Shown: positions 1-12,720, counted from the first letter of the stretch. The stretch: DNA of 64,000 nucleotides from Haemophilus aegyptius (GCF_900475885.1 NZ_LS483429.1:930001-994000), one strand, 5' to 3'. Translations and numbers: made by a program. The notes: generated by a model not told the origin, from the letters alone.

Positions 1-139
1 CACGGATTTGTTGTTCGGTTACATCCCAAGCCCAAAGTTCACAGTACACACCGATTTCACGCACACGACGCGCAATCAGTTGAGTATATTGTGAACCGAA
101 GTCGAGGATTAGGATTTTGTGATTGTGGATATTTGTCAT
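1..139 (-). CDS. guaA: GMP synthase, N-terminal 46 codons (cut by window edge)
   Basis: The complement of this edge starts with ATG and reads [20 protein letters not shown], then [16 protein letters not shown]. This is the opening of the class I glutamine amidotransferase domain of GMP synthase, including the [18 protein letters not shown] block. The enzyme aminates XMP to GMP with glutamine and ATP in the cytoplasm. The rest lies outside the window. It reads in the same direction as guaB, 109 bases upstream of it, consistent with the guaBA purine pair. The gap holds an uptake sequence near 205-213. Confidence 0.93.
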   Translation of the reverse strand, partial: MTNIHNHKILILDFGSQYTQLIARRVREIGVYCELWAWDVTEQQIR

Positions 140-248
140 TTATAATGCTCTTATTATTGATAGTGTAAGCGGTTCATATTATTTAAAACTTTGCAAAAAC
201 CAACCGCACTTTAAACAGCAAAAGGCAGGCTAAAGCCCACCTTAAAGA

Positions 249-1715
249 TTAGCCCATACGATAGTTCGGTGCTTCTTTAGTAATAGCAACATCGTGAACG
301 TGGCTTTCTTTAATGCCTGCGCCACTGATGCGAACGAATTCTGCTTTTGTGCGTAGTTCATCAATAGTTGCACAGCCCATTAAGCCCATACAAGAACGTA
401 AGCCACCCATTTGTTGGTGGATGATTTCTTTTAAATAACCTTTATATGGAATACGGCCTTCGATACCTTCTGGTACGAGTTTATCTGCCGCGTTATCAGA
501 TTGGAAGTAACGGTCTGAAGAGCCTTTCGCCATCGCACCTAATGAGCCCATACCACGGTAAGATTTAAATGCACGACCTTGATAAAGTTCGATTTCACCT
601 GGAGCCTCTTCTGTACCCGCGAACATCGAGCCAACCATTACACAGCTTGCACCAGCAGCGATAGCTTTTGCAATATCGCCAGAGAAACGGATACCACCGT
701 CAGCAATTACAGGAATACCGCGATCTTTTAATGCAGCAGCTGCATCTGCGATAGCGGTTATTTGTGGAACACCTACGCCAGTTACAATACGAGTTGTACA
801 AATTGAACCAGGACCAATACCTACTTTTACCGCACTTGCGCCTGCATCTGCTAATGCAATTGCGCCTTCAGCCGTTGCTACGTTACCTGCAACGATAGGC
901 AAATTTGGATATTTTGCACGAGTTTCACGAACACGTTGTAATACGCCTTCTGAGTGACCGTGAGAAGAGTCGATTAACAACACATCCACCCCAGCTTTTA
1001 CTAATGCATCAATACGTTCTTCGTTACCTGGGCCTGCACCTACAGCGGCACCCACGCGTAAACGGCCAAATTCATCTTTACACGCATTAGGTTTTTGTTC
1101 TGCTTTTTGGAAGTCTTTAACGGTAATCATCCCTTTAAGTTTAAAGCTGCCATTGACCATCAATACTTTTTCAACACGATGTTGGTGCATTAATGCTAAG
1201 ATTTCTTCGCGAGTTGCCCCTTCTTTTACCGTTACCAAGCGGTCTTTTTTTGTCATTACTTGCGAAACGGTTTGATTTAAATCTTTTACGAAACGGGTAT
1301 CGCGTCCAGTAATGATACCAATTAGGTTATTTTCACTATCTACAACAGGGTAGCCCGCAAAGCCATTTATCTTCACCATTTCAGCAAGTTCGGCAAGCGT
1401 TAAATTTGGTGAAACAGTTACTGGTTCAGTCACAATACCACTTTCAAATTTTTTCACTTTACGAACGCGATCCGCTTGGCGTTCGATAGTCATATTTTTA
1501 TGAATAAAGCCAATTCCACCTTCTTGCGCTAAAGAGATCGCAAGTTTGGTTTCTGTTATGGTATCCATTGCTGCTGAAAGCATAGGAATATTCAAATTAA
1601 TTTCTTTAGTGAGTTTGGTTGAAAGATTGGCTGTATTTGGAAGCACTGTTGAATGCGCTGGGACGAGTAGAACATCGTCAAAAGTAAGGGCTTCTTGTTT
1701 AATGCGTAATGACAT
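249..1715 (-). CDS. guaB: Inosine-5'-monophosphate dehydrogenase
   Basis: A 488-residue protein of usual family length. GuaB oxidises IMP to XMP with NAD+, the first committed step of GMP synthesis, in the cytoplasm. Visible motifs are the N-terminal [12 protein letters not shown], a pair of CBS domains at roughly residues 95-205, the catalytic loop GPGSICTTR near residue 300 with the active-site cysteine, IADGGIR, and GMGSLGAM. The start is the ATG at 1713-1715; the ribosome binding site is weak. It lies just upstream of guaA on the same strand, so the two probably form the guaBA unit. Nothing unusual is visible in the reading frame. Confidence 0.97.
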   Translation of the reverse strand: MSLRIKQEALTFDDVLLVPAHSTVLPNTANLSTKLTKEINLNIPMLSAAMDTITETKLAISLAQEGGIGFIHKNMTIERQADRVRKVKKFESGIVTEPVTVSPNLTLAELAEMVKINGFAGYPVVDSENNLIGIITGRDTRFVKDLNQTVSQVMTKKDRLVTVKEGATREEILALMHQHRVEKVLMVNGSFKLKGMITVKDFQKAEQKPNACKDEFGRLRVGAAVGAGPGNEERIDALVKAGVDVLLIDSSHGHSEGVLQRVRETRAKYPNLPIVAGNVATAEGAIALADAGASAVKVGIGPGSICTTRIVTGVGVPQITAIADAAAALKDRGIPVIADGGIRFSGDIAKAIAAGASCVMVGSMFAGTEEAPGEIELYQGRAFKSYRGMGSLGAMAKGSSDRYFQSDNAADKLVPEGIEGRIPYKGYLKEIIHQQMGGLRSCMGLMGCATIDELRTKAEFVRISGAGIKESHVHDVAITKEAPNYRMG

Positions 1716-1841
1716 TGCAATATTCTCGCTAAGTTGAAGTTAAAAAATATTGCGGTGGGATTATACAGATTTCACTTTATTTTGAAAACGAAATTTTAGG
1801 ATTTATGCTATGATTTTTATTCTATTTGCCATAAGGAATAA

Positions 1842-2750
<909 letters not shown>

Positions 2751-2847
2751 GAGCGTCAAAGAACTGAATATTTTAACCGCACTTTTTAAGAGCCCGTTTA
2801 TATTTTAGTCAAAAGCTCATTTTTTTAAATATTTTTACAAAAAGTAC

Positions 2848-2875
2848 TTGCAAGGGATTTGAAAATCCCTATAAT
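2848..2875 (+). promoter_or_regulatory. rrn promoter (-35/-10)
   Basis: TTGCAA at 2848-2853 and a perfect TATAAT at 2870-2875 are separated by 16 bases. The spot just upstream of the rrn leader, the AT-rich upstream DNA and the GC-rich discriminator that follows support a strong rRNA promoter. Only one convincing promoter was seen; a second upstream P1 is possible. Confidence 0.8.
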
Positions 2876-2938
2876 GCACCGCACACAACGACGCACTGTT
2901 GTGAAGTTTTTTAAGTTTCCAAGTGCGTCGTTATTTTT

Positions 2939-2950
2939 TGCTCTTTAACA
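2939..2950 (+). promoter_or_regulatory. boxA antitermination element, rrn leader
   Basis: TGCTCTTTAACA matches the conserved boxA bound by NusB-S10 in rRNA leaders. A second boxA-like site, GTTCTTTAAA, is at 5131-5140 in the 16S-23S spacer, as in other gamma-proteobacterial rrn operons. Confidence 0.85.
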
Positions 2951-3107
2951 ATATATCAGACAATCTGTGTGGGCACTTGTTGATTGACTTGTTTTAAAAC
3001 TATTTTTAATTTTGAAGTCTTAATAGGTGCTTAACTGAAAATTCATCATTACTTTTTTAAGTAGTGTTTTATTTATAGCTAAGCAGTTTATTGAGCGATT
3101 GAACTTG

Positions 3108-4647
<1,540 letters not shown>

Positions 4648-4726
4648 CCCAAGACGAGAGACAGCGAGTGCTCACACAGATTGGCTGATAGTTGTAGACA
4701 AATGAGCAGAAGAAAACATTACCCTT

Positions 4727-4803
<77 letters not shown>

Positions 4804-4888
4804 CTCTGAGAGTGGATAAGGGCGTAATGGTCAATCATTTATTATAAAAATATTAAGTAATTAATATAATAAATGATGAATGATAAAT

Positions 4889-4964
4889 GGGGATATAGCT
4901 CAGCTGGGAGAGCGCCTGCCTTGCACGCAGGAGGTCAGCGGTTCGATCCCGCTTATCTCCACCA
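4889..4964 (+). tRNA. tRNA-Ala (anticodon UGC)
   Basis: A 76-base tRNA with acceptor GGGGATA, a D-arm AGCTCAGCTGGGAGAGC, an anticodon stem-loop around TTGCA (anticodon TGC), T-loop GGTTCGATCCC and an encoded CCA at 4962-4964. It is the second spacer tRNA of the operon. Confidence 0.97.
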
Positions 4965-5371
4965 CTTATCATCGTTAAGTAAATTAGAAAAGGACAAATT
5001 AATAAAGTATTAAGGTAGTGATTAAGCTATTTTAAATATTAGGTTATTTTATTCTTAGTTTTAAGTTTAATTTTAAATTTAATTTTGTTTTAGTTTATTT
5101 AACGATGATAACTGAAAAGTTTTATCAACTGTTCTTTAAAAAATTGGAAACAAGCTGAAAACAAGAGATTTTCGAGAGAAAGTCTGAGTAGGCAAGACAG
5201 GAAAGTGAAAAGAGGGAACTGAGAAGGAAACTCTAAAAACAAACCTGTTTTGTAAAAAAATCTTGATTGAACAAAAGTAATCAAGTGTTTAGTTGAATTA
5301 ATGAGGCTGAAAGTGCAGTCAAAGCACGGTATCTATTTTATATTGAGTTTTGAAAACATTTGAGGTTGTAT
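4965..5371 (+). other. 16S-23S internal spacer after tRNA-Ala
   Basis: A 407-base AT-rich spacer with no protein gene. It contains a boxA-like GTTCTTTAAA at 5131-5140, which would renew antitermination before 23S. The remainder probably includes the processing stem around 23S. Open frames called here on either strand look like chance. Confidence 0.7.
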
Positions 5372-5912
5372 AGTTAAGTGACTAAGCGTACAAGGTGGAT
5401 GCCTTGGCAATCAGAGGCGAAGAAGGACGTGCTAATCTGCGAAAAGCTTGGATGAGTCGATAAGAGGCGTTTAATCCAAGATATCCGAATGGGGAAACCC
5501 AGTAGATGAAGAATCTACTATCAACAAGTGAATTCATAGCTTGTTGAGGCAAACCGGGAGAACTGAAACATCTAAGTACCCCGAGGAAAAGAAATCAACC
5601 GAGATTTCGTCAGTAGCGGCGAGCGAAAGCGAAAGAGCCAGTAAGTGATAGCAATATAGTTAGGAGAATGTGTTGGGAAGCACAATCAAAGAGGGTGATA
5701 ATCCCGTATCTAAAAACCATATTGTGGTACTAAGCTAACGAGAAGTAGGGCGGGACACGTGATATCCTGTTTGAAGAAGGGGGGACCATCCTCCAAGGCT
5801 AAATACTCCTGATTGACCGATAGTGAACCAGTACTGTGAAGGAAAGGCGAAAAGAACCCCGGTGAGGGGAGTGAAATAGAACCTGAAACCTTGTACGTAC
5901 AAGCAGTGGGAG

Positions 5913-6026
5913 CCCCATCACTTAATCCGATTGGAAGGTGATGAAAAGCAACCGCACTTAAACAATGGTAAGAGGAGCGAAGCGAGTCAAACCACCCAAA
6001 AGAAGCAGTGGGATTAAGTGATGGGG
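5913..6026 (+). other. 23S intervening sequence in helix 25
   Basis: A 114-base insertion flanked by a perfect 16-base inverted repeat (5913-5928 and 6011-6026, arms CCCCATCACTTAATCC and complement). It replaces the short tip of helix 25 between CAGTGGGAGC and TGACTGCGTACC. Haemophilus species are known to have variable 23S intervening sequences at this helix. The insert itself carries an uptake core, ACCGCACTT, at 5951-5959. Confidence 0.88.
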
Positions 6027-6446
6027 TGACTGCGTACCTTTTGTATAATGGGTCAGCGACTTATATTTTGTAGCGAGGTTAACCGAATAGGGGAGCCGAA
6101 GGGAAACCGAGTCTTAACTGGGCGTTGAGTTGCAGGGTATAGACCCGAAACCCGGTGATCTAGCCATGGGCAGGTTGAAGGTTGGGTAACACTAACTGGA
6201 GGACCGAACCGACTAATGTTGAAAAATTAGCGGATGACTTGTGGCTGGGGGTGAAAGGCCAATCAAACCGGGAGATAGCTGGTTCTCCCCGAAATCTATT
6301 TAGGTAGAGCCTTGAGGTGACACCTTTGGGGGTAGAGCACTGTTTCGGCTAGGGGTCCATCCCGGATTACCAACCCGATGCAAACTACGAATACCAAAGA
6401 GTGATACTCAGGAGACACACGGCGGGTGCTAACGTCCGTCGTGGAG

Positions 6447-6479
<33 letters not shown>

Positions 6480-6526
6480 CAAGTCTATATTAAGTGGGAA
6501 ACGAAGTGGGAAGGCTTAGACAGCTA

Positions 6527-6558
<32 letters not shown>

Positions 6559-6640
6559 GAAAGCGTAATAGCTCACTAGTCGAGTCGGTCTGCGCGGAAG
6601 ATGTAACGGGGCTGAAATATAGCACCGAAGCTGCGGCATC

Positions 6641-6765
6641 AGGCGTATCACTAATACGCCTTACGATTAACAACCTAGAATGGCGCAAAGCGACATGAAA
6701 GGTTGTTCAAGCAACCCGAACGTTGAGTCGGGTATCTTAGAGTGAGGATGATTAGTGATACGCCT
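6641..6765 (+). other. 23S intervening sequence in helix 45
   Basis: A 125-base insertion bounded by a perfect 15-base inverted repeat (6641-6655 AGGCGTATCACTAAT and 6751-6765). It sits between CTGCGGC and GTTGGGTAGGGGAGCG, where E. coli has only a short hairpin. The long stem is a plausible RNase III substrate. Confidence 0.88.
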
Positions 6766-7481
6766 GTTGGGTAGGGGAGCGTTGTGTAAGCGGAAGAAGG
6801 TTCATCGAGAGATGGGCTGGACGTATCACAAGTGCGAATGCTGACATAAGTAACGATAAAACGGGTGAAAAACCCGTTCGCCGGAAGACCAAGGGTTCCT
6901 GTCCAACGTTAATCGGGGCAGGGTAAGTCGGCCCCTAAGGCGAGGCTGAAAAGCGTAGTCGATGGGAAACAGGTTAATATTCCTGTACTTGGTAAAGCTG
7001 CGATGTGGGGACGGAGTAGGTTAGGTTATCGCACTGTTGGATATGTGCGTTTAAGTTGGTAGGTGGGAAGTTTAGGCAAATCCGGACTTCCTTAACACAG
7101 AGAGATGATGACGAGGCTCTACGGAGCTGAAGTAACTGATACCACACTTCCAGGAAAAGCCACTAAGCGAAAGGCTTTACTAAACCGTACTGAAAACCGA
7201 CACAGGTGGTCAGGTAGAGAATACTCAGGCGCTTGAGAGAACTCGGGTGAAGGAACTAGGCAAAATAGCACCGTAACTTCGGGAGAAGGTGCGCCGGCGT
7301 AGATTGTAAGGGCTAGCCCCTGAAGGTTGAACCGGTCGAAGTGACCAGCTGGCTGCAACTGTTTATTAAAAACACAGCACTCTGCAAACACGAAAGTGGA
7401 GGTATAGGGTGTGATGCCTGCCCGGTGCTGGAAGGTTAATTGATGGTGTCATCGCAAGAGAAGCACCTGATCGAAGCCCCA

Positions 7482-7563
<82 letters not shown>

Positions 7564-7935
7564 TGATGGCCAGGCTGTCTCCACCCGAGACTCAGTGAAA
7601 TTGAAATCGCCGTGAAGATGCGGTGTACCCGCGGCTAGACGGAAAGACCCCGTGAACCTTTACTATAGCTTGACACTGAACATTGAATTTTGATGTGTAG
7701 GATAGGTGGGAGACTTTGAAGTAGGAACGCCAGTTTCTATGGAGTCATCCTTGAAATACCACCCTTTAACGTTTGATGTTCTAACGAAGATTGCGGAACG
7801 TGGTCTCGGACAGTGTCTGGTGGGTAGTTTGACTGGGGCGGTCTCCTCCCAAAGCGTAACGGAGGAGCACGAAGGTTTGCTAATCACGGTCGGACATCGT
7901 GAGGTTAGTGCAATGGTATAAGCAAGCTTAACTGC

Positions 7936-7988
<53 letters not shown>

Positions 7989-7989
7989 T

Positions 7990-8045
<56 letters not shown>

Positions 8046-8074
8046 ACCGCCCAAGAGTTCATATCGACGGCGGT

Positions 8075-8117
<43 letters not shown>

Positions 8118-8118
8118 T

Positions 8119-8152
<34 letters not shown>

Positions 8153-8672
8153 TGGTACGCGAGCTGGGTTTAGAACGTCGTGAGACAGTTCGGTCCCTAT
8201 CTGCCGTGGGCGTAGGATGATTGATTGGGGCTGCTCCTAGTACGAGAGGACCGGAGTGGACGCATCACTGGTGTTCCAGTTGTCTCGCCAGAGGCATTGC
8301 TGGGTAGCTAAATGCGGAAGAGATAAGTGCTGAAAGCATCTAAGCACGAAACTTGCCAAGAGATGAGTCATCCCTGACTTTAAGTCAGTAAGGGTTGTTG
8401 TAGACTACGACGTAGATAGGTCAGGTGTGTAAGTGTAGTGATACATTGAGCTAACAGATACTAATTGCCCGAGAGGCTTAACTATACAACGCTCAAGTGT
8501 TTTTGGGAGCTAAGTGAAGTAAGAGATGAAAAGCGAAGCAAATAAAAGTAGAGCGGAAACCGAAGTAAAAGACTAAACAAAGAAAAGTAAATATAGAAGA
8601 CTTAATAGAAAGGAAATTGAGTTCAGCTTGTGACCAATAAGAACGAGTGAAAGGTAGAGTAAAGACTGAGTA

Positions 8673-8704
8673 ACGAGAGATAAAAGAGACGAGAGATAAA
8701 AGAG
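8673..8704 (+). repeat. 16-base tandem duplication in 23S-5S spacer
   Basis: ACGAGAGATAAAAGAG occurs twice in tandem (8673-8688 and 8689-8704) in the roughly 240-base spacer between 23S and 5S. No gene is seen in this spacer. Confidence 0.85.
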
Positions 8705-8725
8705 AAGACGAGTTATCAAAGAATT

Positions 8726-8844
8726 ATCCTGGCGGCGATAGTGCGGTGGACCCACCTGAGACCATACCGAACTCAGAAGTGAAACGCTGTAATGCCGATG
8801 GTAGTGTGGGGTTTCCCCATGTGAGAGTAGGGCACCGCCAGGTT
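8726..8844 (+). rRNA. 5S ribosomal RNA
   Basis: About 119 bases. The terminal stem pairs CCTGGCGGC with GCCGCCAGG-like sequence at the end (GCACCGCCAGG). Internal conserved blocks are ACCATACCGAACTCAGAAGT and GGTAGTGTGGGG. Ends are approximate. Confidence 0.95.
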
Positions 8845-8947
8845 AGCAAATAAAAAATCTAAATATAAATCTATCCATTAAGGTAATTAAGATAGATAAA
8901 ATTAAGTAAAAACAGAATTAAACAAATTAGATAAAGAATAAATATAG

Positions 8948-8980
8948 AACCCCAGTTTAAGGACTGGGGTTTTGTATTTT
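8948..8980 (+). terminator. rRNA operon terminator
   Basis: Perfect 9-base stem AACCCCAGT / ACTGGGGTT (8948-8956 and 8963-8971) with a 6-base loop, followed by TTGTATTTT. It lies about 100 bases after 5S and ends the rrn transcript. Confidence 0.93.
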
Positions 8981-9282
8981 AACTAAAATAATTATCTAAA
9001 TAATTAATTTTATTAATTAGCATATTTCTAATTTTAATGTATTATACTGGTTCCCTAATTCTTAATTTTATATGAATATTATTAATGAAACCAACCTTTC
9101 TAGACATTATTTCATGAAAAGGATTAAAGTAGAAAATAGAGATTGTATTTCAATATCAAGTTTTTAGTTTTGTATTGCCTACAATATAGTTTTAATAAAT
9201 ATACCTATTTATATCATTTAGAGTTTTGAGTTTTCATATTTTTCAAATAGACTTTATATATTCATTTCTAATCTCCTTCATT
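8981..9282. other. AT-rich intergenic region
   Basis: About 300 bases of very AT-rich DNA between the rrn terminator and the glycosylase-like gene. I see no convincing gene, hairpin or uptake sequence here. It presumably holds the promoter of the next gene, but no clear -35/-10 pair stands out. Confidence 0.5.
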
Positions 9283-9870
9283 ATGCTTAAAAATTTAGAC
9301 GAAATAACTTCAAGTATTATCGCTGATCCTCAAAATAAAGATTTTACAGAACGTGGAATTTTCCCTTTATTTTCGGTGCCTAAAACAGCTCGAATTAATA
9401 TTGTTGGTCAAGCTCCAGGGTTAAAAGCTGAGCAATCTCGTTTGTATTGGAATGATAAAAGTGGTGAGCGTTTACGTGAATGGTTGGGAGTAGATTACGA
9501 TTATTTTTATAATTCAGGTATGTTTTCGGTTCTTCCCATGGATTTCTATTATCCTGGAAAAGGTAAATCGGGTGACTTACCACCTCGTCAAGGTTTTGCA
9601 GAAAGATGGCATTCAATGATTTTAGGGCATCTACCTAATATTCAGCTCACTATTCTTATTGGGCAATATGCACAGAAATATTATTTACCCGAAAATAAAG
9701 ATAATGTAACTAACACTGTTAAAAATTATCGTCAATTCTTACCGCACTTTATGCCTCTCGTGCACCCATCCCCACGTAATCAGCTTTGGGTAACAAAGAA
9801 TCCTTGGTTTGAAGAGCAAGTTATTCCTGAATTACAAATTTTAGTCAAACAGATAATTAATAAAGATTAA
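9283..9870 (+). CDS. Uracil-DNA glycosylase superfamily protein
   Basis: A 195-residue protein starting MLKNLDEITSS. Two blocks point to the uracil-DNA glycosylase fold: INIVGQAPGLKA (about residues 46-57; GQAPG is the uracil-binding loop form used by several families) and LVHPSPRNQ near residue 160, matching the HPSP(R/L) leucine-loop motif. It would remove damaged or deaminated bases, but the exact family is not one I can name. The frame is open further upstream to 9226, but the upstream part is hydrophobic and AT-rich, and homologues I recall begin near this ATG. The ribosome binding site is poor, so the start is moderately sure. It stands alone after the rrn operon. Confidence 0.82.
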   Translation: MLKNLDEITSSIIADPQNKDFTERGIFPLFSVPKTARINIVGQAPGLKAEQSRLYWNDKSGERLREWLGVDYDYFYNSGMFSVLPMDFYYPGKGKSGDLPPRQGFAERWHSMILGHLPNIQLTILIGQYAQKYYLPENKDNVTNTVKNYRQFLPHFMPLVHPSPRNQLWVTKNPWFEEQVIPELQILVKQIINKD

Positions 9871-9983
9871 GTTTTTCATTTCTTACGCACACATAGTAAT
9901 AACAATCTCTTTTACTTTATGGATATAATAAAGCCTATATCCACAGGTTTTTTTATAACGATAATAATGTTTTAGGAGATTTG

Positions 9984-11780
9984 ATGAAAAATTTCAAATA
10001 TTTTGCTCAGAGTTATGTGGATTGGGTTATTCGTCTTGGGCGTCTTCGTTTTTCTCTTTTAGGCGTGATGATTCTAGCGGTTTTAGCCCTTTGTACTCAG
10101 ATTTTATTTAGTCTATTTATTGTTCATCAGATATCTTGGGTAGATATTTTTCGTTCGGTAACTTTTGGCTTACTCACTGCGCCTTTTGTTATTTATTTTT
10201 TCACTTTATTAGTAGAAAAACTTGAACATTCTCGTCTTGATCTTTCAAGCTCGGTTAATCGATTGGAAAATGAGGTCGCCGAGCGAATTGCTGCTCAGAA
10301 AAAATTATCCCAAGCATTGGAAAAGTTAGAAAAAAATAGCCGTGATAAAAGTACCTTACTTGCCACAATAAGCCATGAATTTCGCACGCCATTGAATGGG
10401 ATTGTCGGGCTTAGCCAGATTTTACTTGATGATGAATTGGATGATCTCCAGCGTAATTATTTAAAAACTATCAACATAAGTGCGGTCAGTTTAGGCTATA
10501 TTTTTAGCGATATTATTGATTTGGAAAAAATTGATGCCAGCCGAATTGAATTAAATCGCCAGCCAACAGATTTCCCCGCCTTATTAAACGATATTTATAA
10601 TTTTGCTAGTTTCCTCGCCAAAGAAAAAAATCTTATTTTTTCTTTAGAGCTTGAACCTAATTTGCCTAATTGGTTAAATCTTGATCGTGTTCGCTTGAGC
10701 CAAATTTTGTGGAACTTAATTAGTAATGCGGTGAAGTTTACGGATCAGGGAAATATTATTCTTAAAATTATGAGAAATCAGGATTGTTACCATTTTATTG
10801 TGAAAGATACAGGAATGGGGATTTCACCTGAAGAACAAAAACATATTTTTGAAATGTATTATCAAGTGAAAGAAAGCCGTCAGCAAAGTGCGGGTAGCGG
10901 TATTGGGTTGGCTATTTCTAAAAATCTCGCTCAGTTAATGGAAGGAGATTTAACAGTTGAAAGTGAGCGAGGAAAAGGCGCAACTTTCCATCTTACTCTC
11001 CACGCTCAAGAAATTTCTGAACAAGAATCCGTTAAGAAAAATATACCATTCTTGAATATTCTTTTAGTAGAAGATGTTGATCTCAATATTATGGTTGCGA
11101 AAACTATTTTAGAAAAACTTGGGCATCATGTTGATGTTGCGACAAATGGCAAGCAGGCGATTACTTTATTTGAGAAAAATGTTTACGACATTCTATTGCT
11201 CGATATTAAATTACCAGATATGAGTGGTTTTGAAATTGCCCAATATTTGCGAGAGAACTATGAAAACGGTATTTATGATTTTTTACCGCCAATGATTGCT
11301 TTTACCGCCAATGTTATGCAAAGCGAGCAAGAATATTTAGAAATGGGCATGGATGGCGTATTACGTAAACCCATTTCAATTAAGGATTTACACCATTGTC
11401 TACAGAAATTTTTTGCAGATGAAAGCGAATCTATTATAGAAATGAATGATGATAATGAGCTTTCAGAACAGTTTGATTTAGCGCTGATTGAAACGCTTGG
11501 AAAATCCCAAATTTTAGAAAATTTATCTTTATTCAAACAAACTATGCCAAATTATCTGGCTCAATTATCAAAAGATAATATGAAAGAAATAGAAGATACC
11601 GCCCATAAAATTAAAGGCGCAGCGGCATCGGTAGGGTTAAATCATTTACGACAATTAGCGGATACTTTAGAAAGTGCGGCTAAAAATTCTGATGTTTTTA
11701 ATTGTGGAGAATTGATTGATGAAATTGGAAATCTTTGGTTAGAAGATGTGGAGGATTTGCTTAAATTTTGTAAATTTTAA
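9984..11780 (+). CDS. arcB: Aerobic respiration control sensor kinase ArcB (short form)
   Basis: A 598-residue tripartite hybrid sensor kinase. Order: two membrane segments (about residues 22-45 and 53-76), a coiled-coil-like linker, a histidine kinase core with ISHEFRTPLNG (His131), N-box WNLISNAVKF and DTGMGIS, a receiver domain with VEDVD and LLLDIKLPD (Asp407), and an HPt domain with AHKIKGAA (His541). It phosphorylates ArcA under low oxygen. E. coli ArcB (about 780 residues) has a PAS domain between membrane and kinase. Here the His-box follows membrane segment 2 by only ~55 residues, so PAS is absent, and no cysteine lies in the linker. TAGGAGAT precedes ATG 9984; the preceding TTG is unlikely to be the start. 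Confidence 0.93.
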   Translation: MKNFKYFAQSYVDWVIRLGRLRFSLLGVMILAVLALCTQILFSLFIVHQISWVDIFRSVTFGLLTAPFVIYFFTLLVEKLEHSRLDLSSSVNRLENEVAERIAAQKKLSQALEKLEKNSRDKSTLLATISHEFRTPLNGIVGLSQILLDDELDDLQRNYLKTINISAVSLGYIFSDIIDLEKIDASRIELNRQPTDFPALLNDIYNFASFLAKEKNLIFSLELEPNLPNWLNLDRVRLSQILWNLISNAVKFTDQGNIILKIMRNQDCYHFIVKDTGMGISPEEQKHIFEMYYQVKESRQQSAGSGIGLAISKNLAQLMEGDLTVESERGKGATFHLTLHAQEISEQESVKKNIPFLNILLVEDVDLNIMVAKTILEKLGHHVDVATNGKQAITLFEKNVYDILLLDIKLPDMSGFEIAQYLRENYENGIYDFLPPMIAFTANVMQSEQEYLEMGMDGVLRKPISIKDLHHCLQKFFADESESIIEMNDDNELSEQFDLALIETLGKSQILENLSLFKQTMPNYLAQLSKDNMKEIEDTAHKIKGAAASVGLNHLRQLADTLESAAKNSDVFNCGELIDEIGNLWLEDVEDLLKFCKF

Positions 11781-11993
11781 TATCATAAGGTAGTTGTGTA
11801 AAGATTATTTAAATGTGATTTAAAGATAATAAATAGGCTTAAAATGGGAAAATCAAATTTTATTTTAATTAGTAAAACTTTTCAAATTTCTCCGTTATTT
11901 ACCTTTATATTAAAGGGAATTGATTTTGCTTTTTAATATTAAAGCGAGTAGAATTAGGCTCTCAATTTTATTTACTTTGATGTGGAAATTTAT

Positions 11994-12623
11994 ATGTCAG
12001 TATTTAATACATTTGTTGAATTTGTCGCGAGAATTGTTGCACCAATGCAGCGTCAATTTATTAATTTTATCCGTATTGCTATTTTTATTGTAATGGCATG
12101 GATCGGTGGTTTGAAAGTTTGTCAATATGAGGCAGATGGAATTGCCCACTTTGTATCAAATAGCCCGTTTTTTAGCTATATGTATGAAAAAGGGCCAAAT
12201 TTAGTGCCGAATGATAAAGGAGAGTTAGTGATGGAATATACACTACACAAAAATCCTGAAGGAAAGATGGTTGCAAAAAACATCGAATGGCATAAAGAAA
12301 ATGGCACCTATACGGCTTCTTACATTATTGGAGCAATTATTGTTACTGTTGGTATTCTTACTTTAGCTGGTATTTGGAATGCAACGGCAGGTTTAGCAGG
12401 GGGCCTACTGACATTTGGCATGTCAATAGTCACGCTGTCATTTTTAATCACAACGCCCGAGGCTTGGGTGCCTAATCTAGGTGGAGATTTACCAACGCCA
12501 GCCTATGGTTTCCCTTATTTATCTGGAGTTGGTCGTTTAGTGATTAAAGATATTATTATGATGGCAGGTGGCTTAACAGCTGCAGCAGAGTGTGCAAATC
12601 GAATGTTAGCACGTAAAAAATAA
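11994..12623 (+). CDS. DUF417 (YkgB/RclC-like) inner-membrane protein
   Basis: A 209-residue integral membrane protein starting MSVFNTFVEF. There are about four membrane segments: residues ~22-42 with IFIVMAWIGGLKV, then ~110-130 (YIIGAIIVTVGILTLAG), ~135-155 (GLLTFGMSIVTLSFLITT) and a C-terminal one (IIMMAGGLTAAAECA). The PFFSYMY, TPEAW and YLSGVGRLVIKD blocks are typical of DUF417. In E. coli the relative RclC belongs to the reactive-chlorine resistance locus; whether that role holds here is unknown. GTGGA precedes ATG 11994, and a GTG at 11982 is an alternative start. It is followed at once by a strong terminator. Confidence 0.85.
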   Translation: MSVFNTFVEFVARIVAPMQRQFINFIRIAIFIVMAWIGGLKVCQYEADGIAHFVSNSPFFSYMYEKGPNLVPNDKGELVMEYTLHKNPEGKMVAKNIEWHKENGTYTASYIIGAIIVTVGILTLAGIWNATAGLAGGLLTFGMSIVTLSFLITTPEAWVPNLGGDLPTPAYGFPYLSGVGRLVIKDIIMMAGGLTAAAECANRMLARKK

Positions 12624-12635
12624 GTTTATCGATAT

Positions 12636-12670
12636 AAAAACAGCTCCAAGTATAAATTGGAGCTGTTTTT
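12636..12670. terminator. Bidirectional terminator after the DUF417 gene
   Basis: Long perfect stem AAAAACAGCTCCAA (12636-12649) / TTGGAGCTGTTTTT (12657-12670) with a 7-base loop. A-run on the left and T-run on the right suit termination from both directions. It lies between the DUF417 gene and convergent hsdR. Confidence 0.93.
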
Positions 12671-12720
12671 ATTATCACGACTAGTTAAATATTGACCAGT
12701 ATGTTTTGTATTATTAATTC

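Larger units (their letters stand above)
2751..3107 (+). promoter_or_regulatory. rRNA operon promoter and leader region
   Basis: This 357-base stretch has no protein gene. It holds an uptake sequence near 2776-2785, and a promoter with -35 TTGCAA at 2848-2853 and -10 TATAAT at 2870-2875 (16-base spacer), followed by a C-rich discriminator typical of stringently controlled rRNA promoters. A leader hairpin lies at 2887-2932. A boxA antitermination element, TGCTCTTTAACA, is at 2939-2950. The remaining leader to the 16S start is presumably processed by RNase III. Confidence 0.85.
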
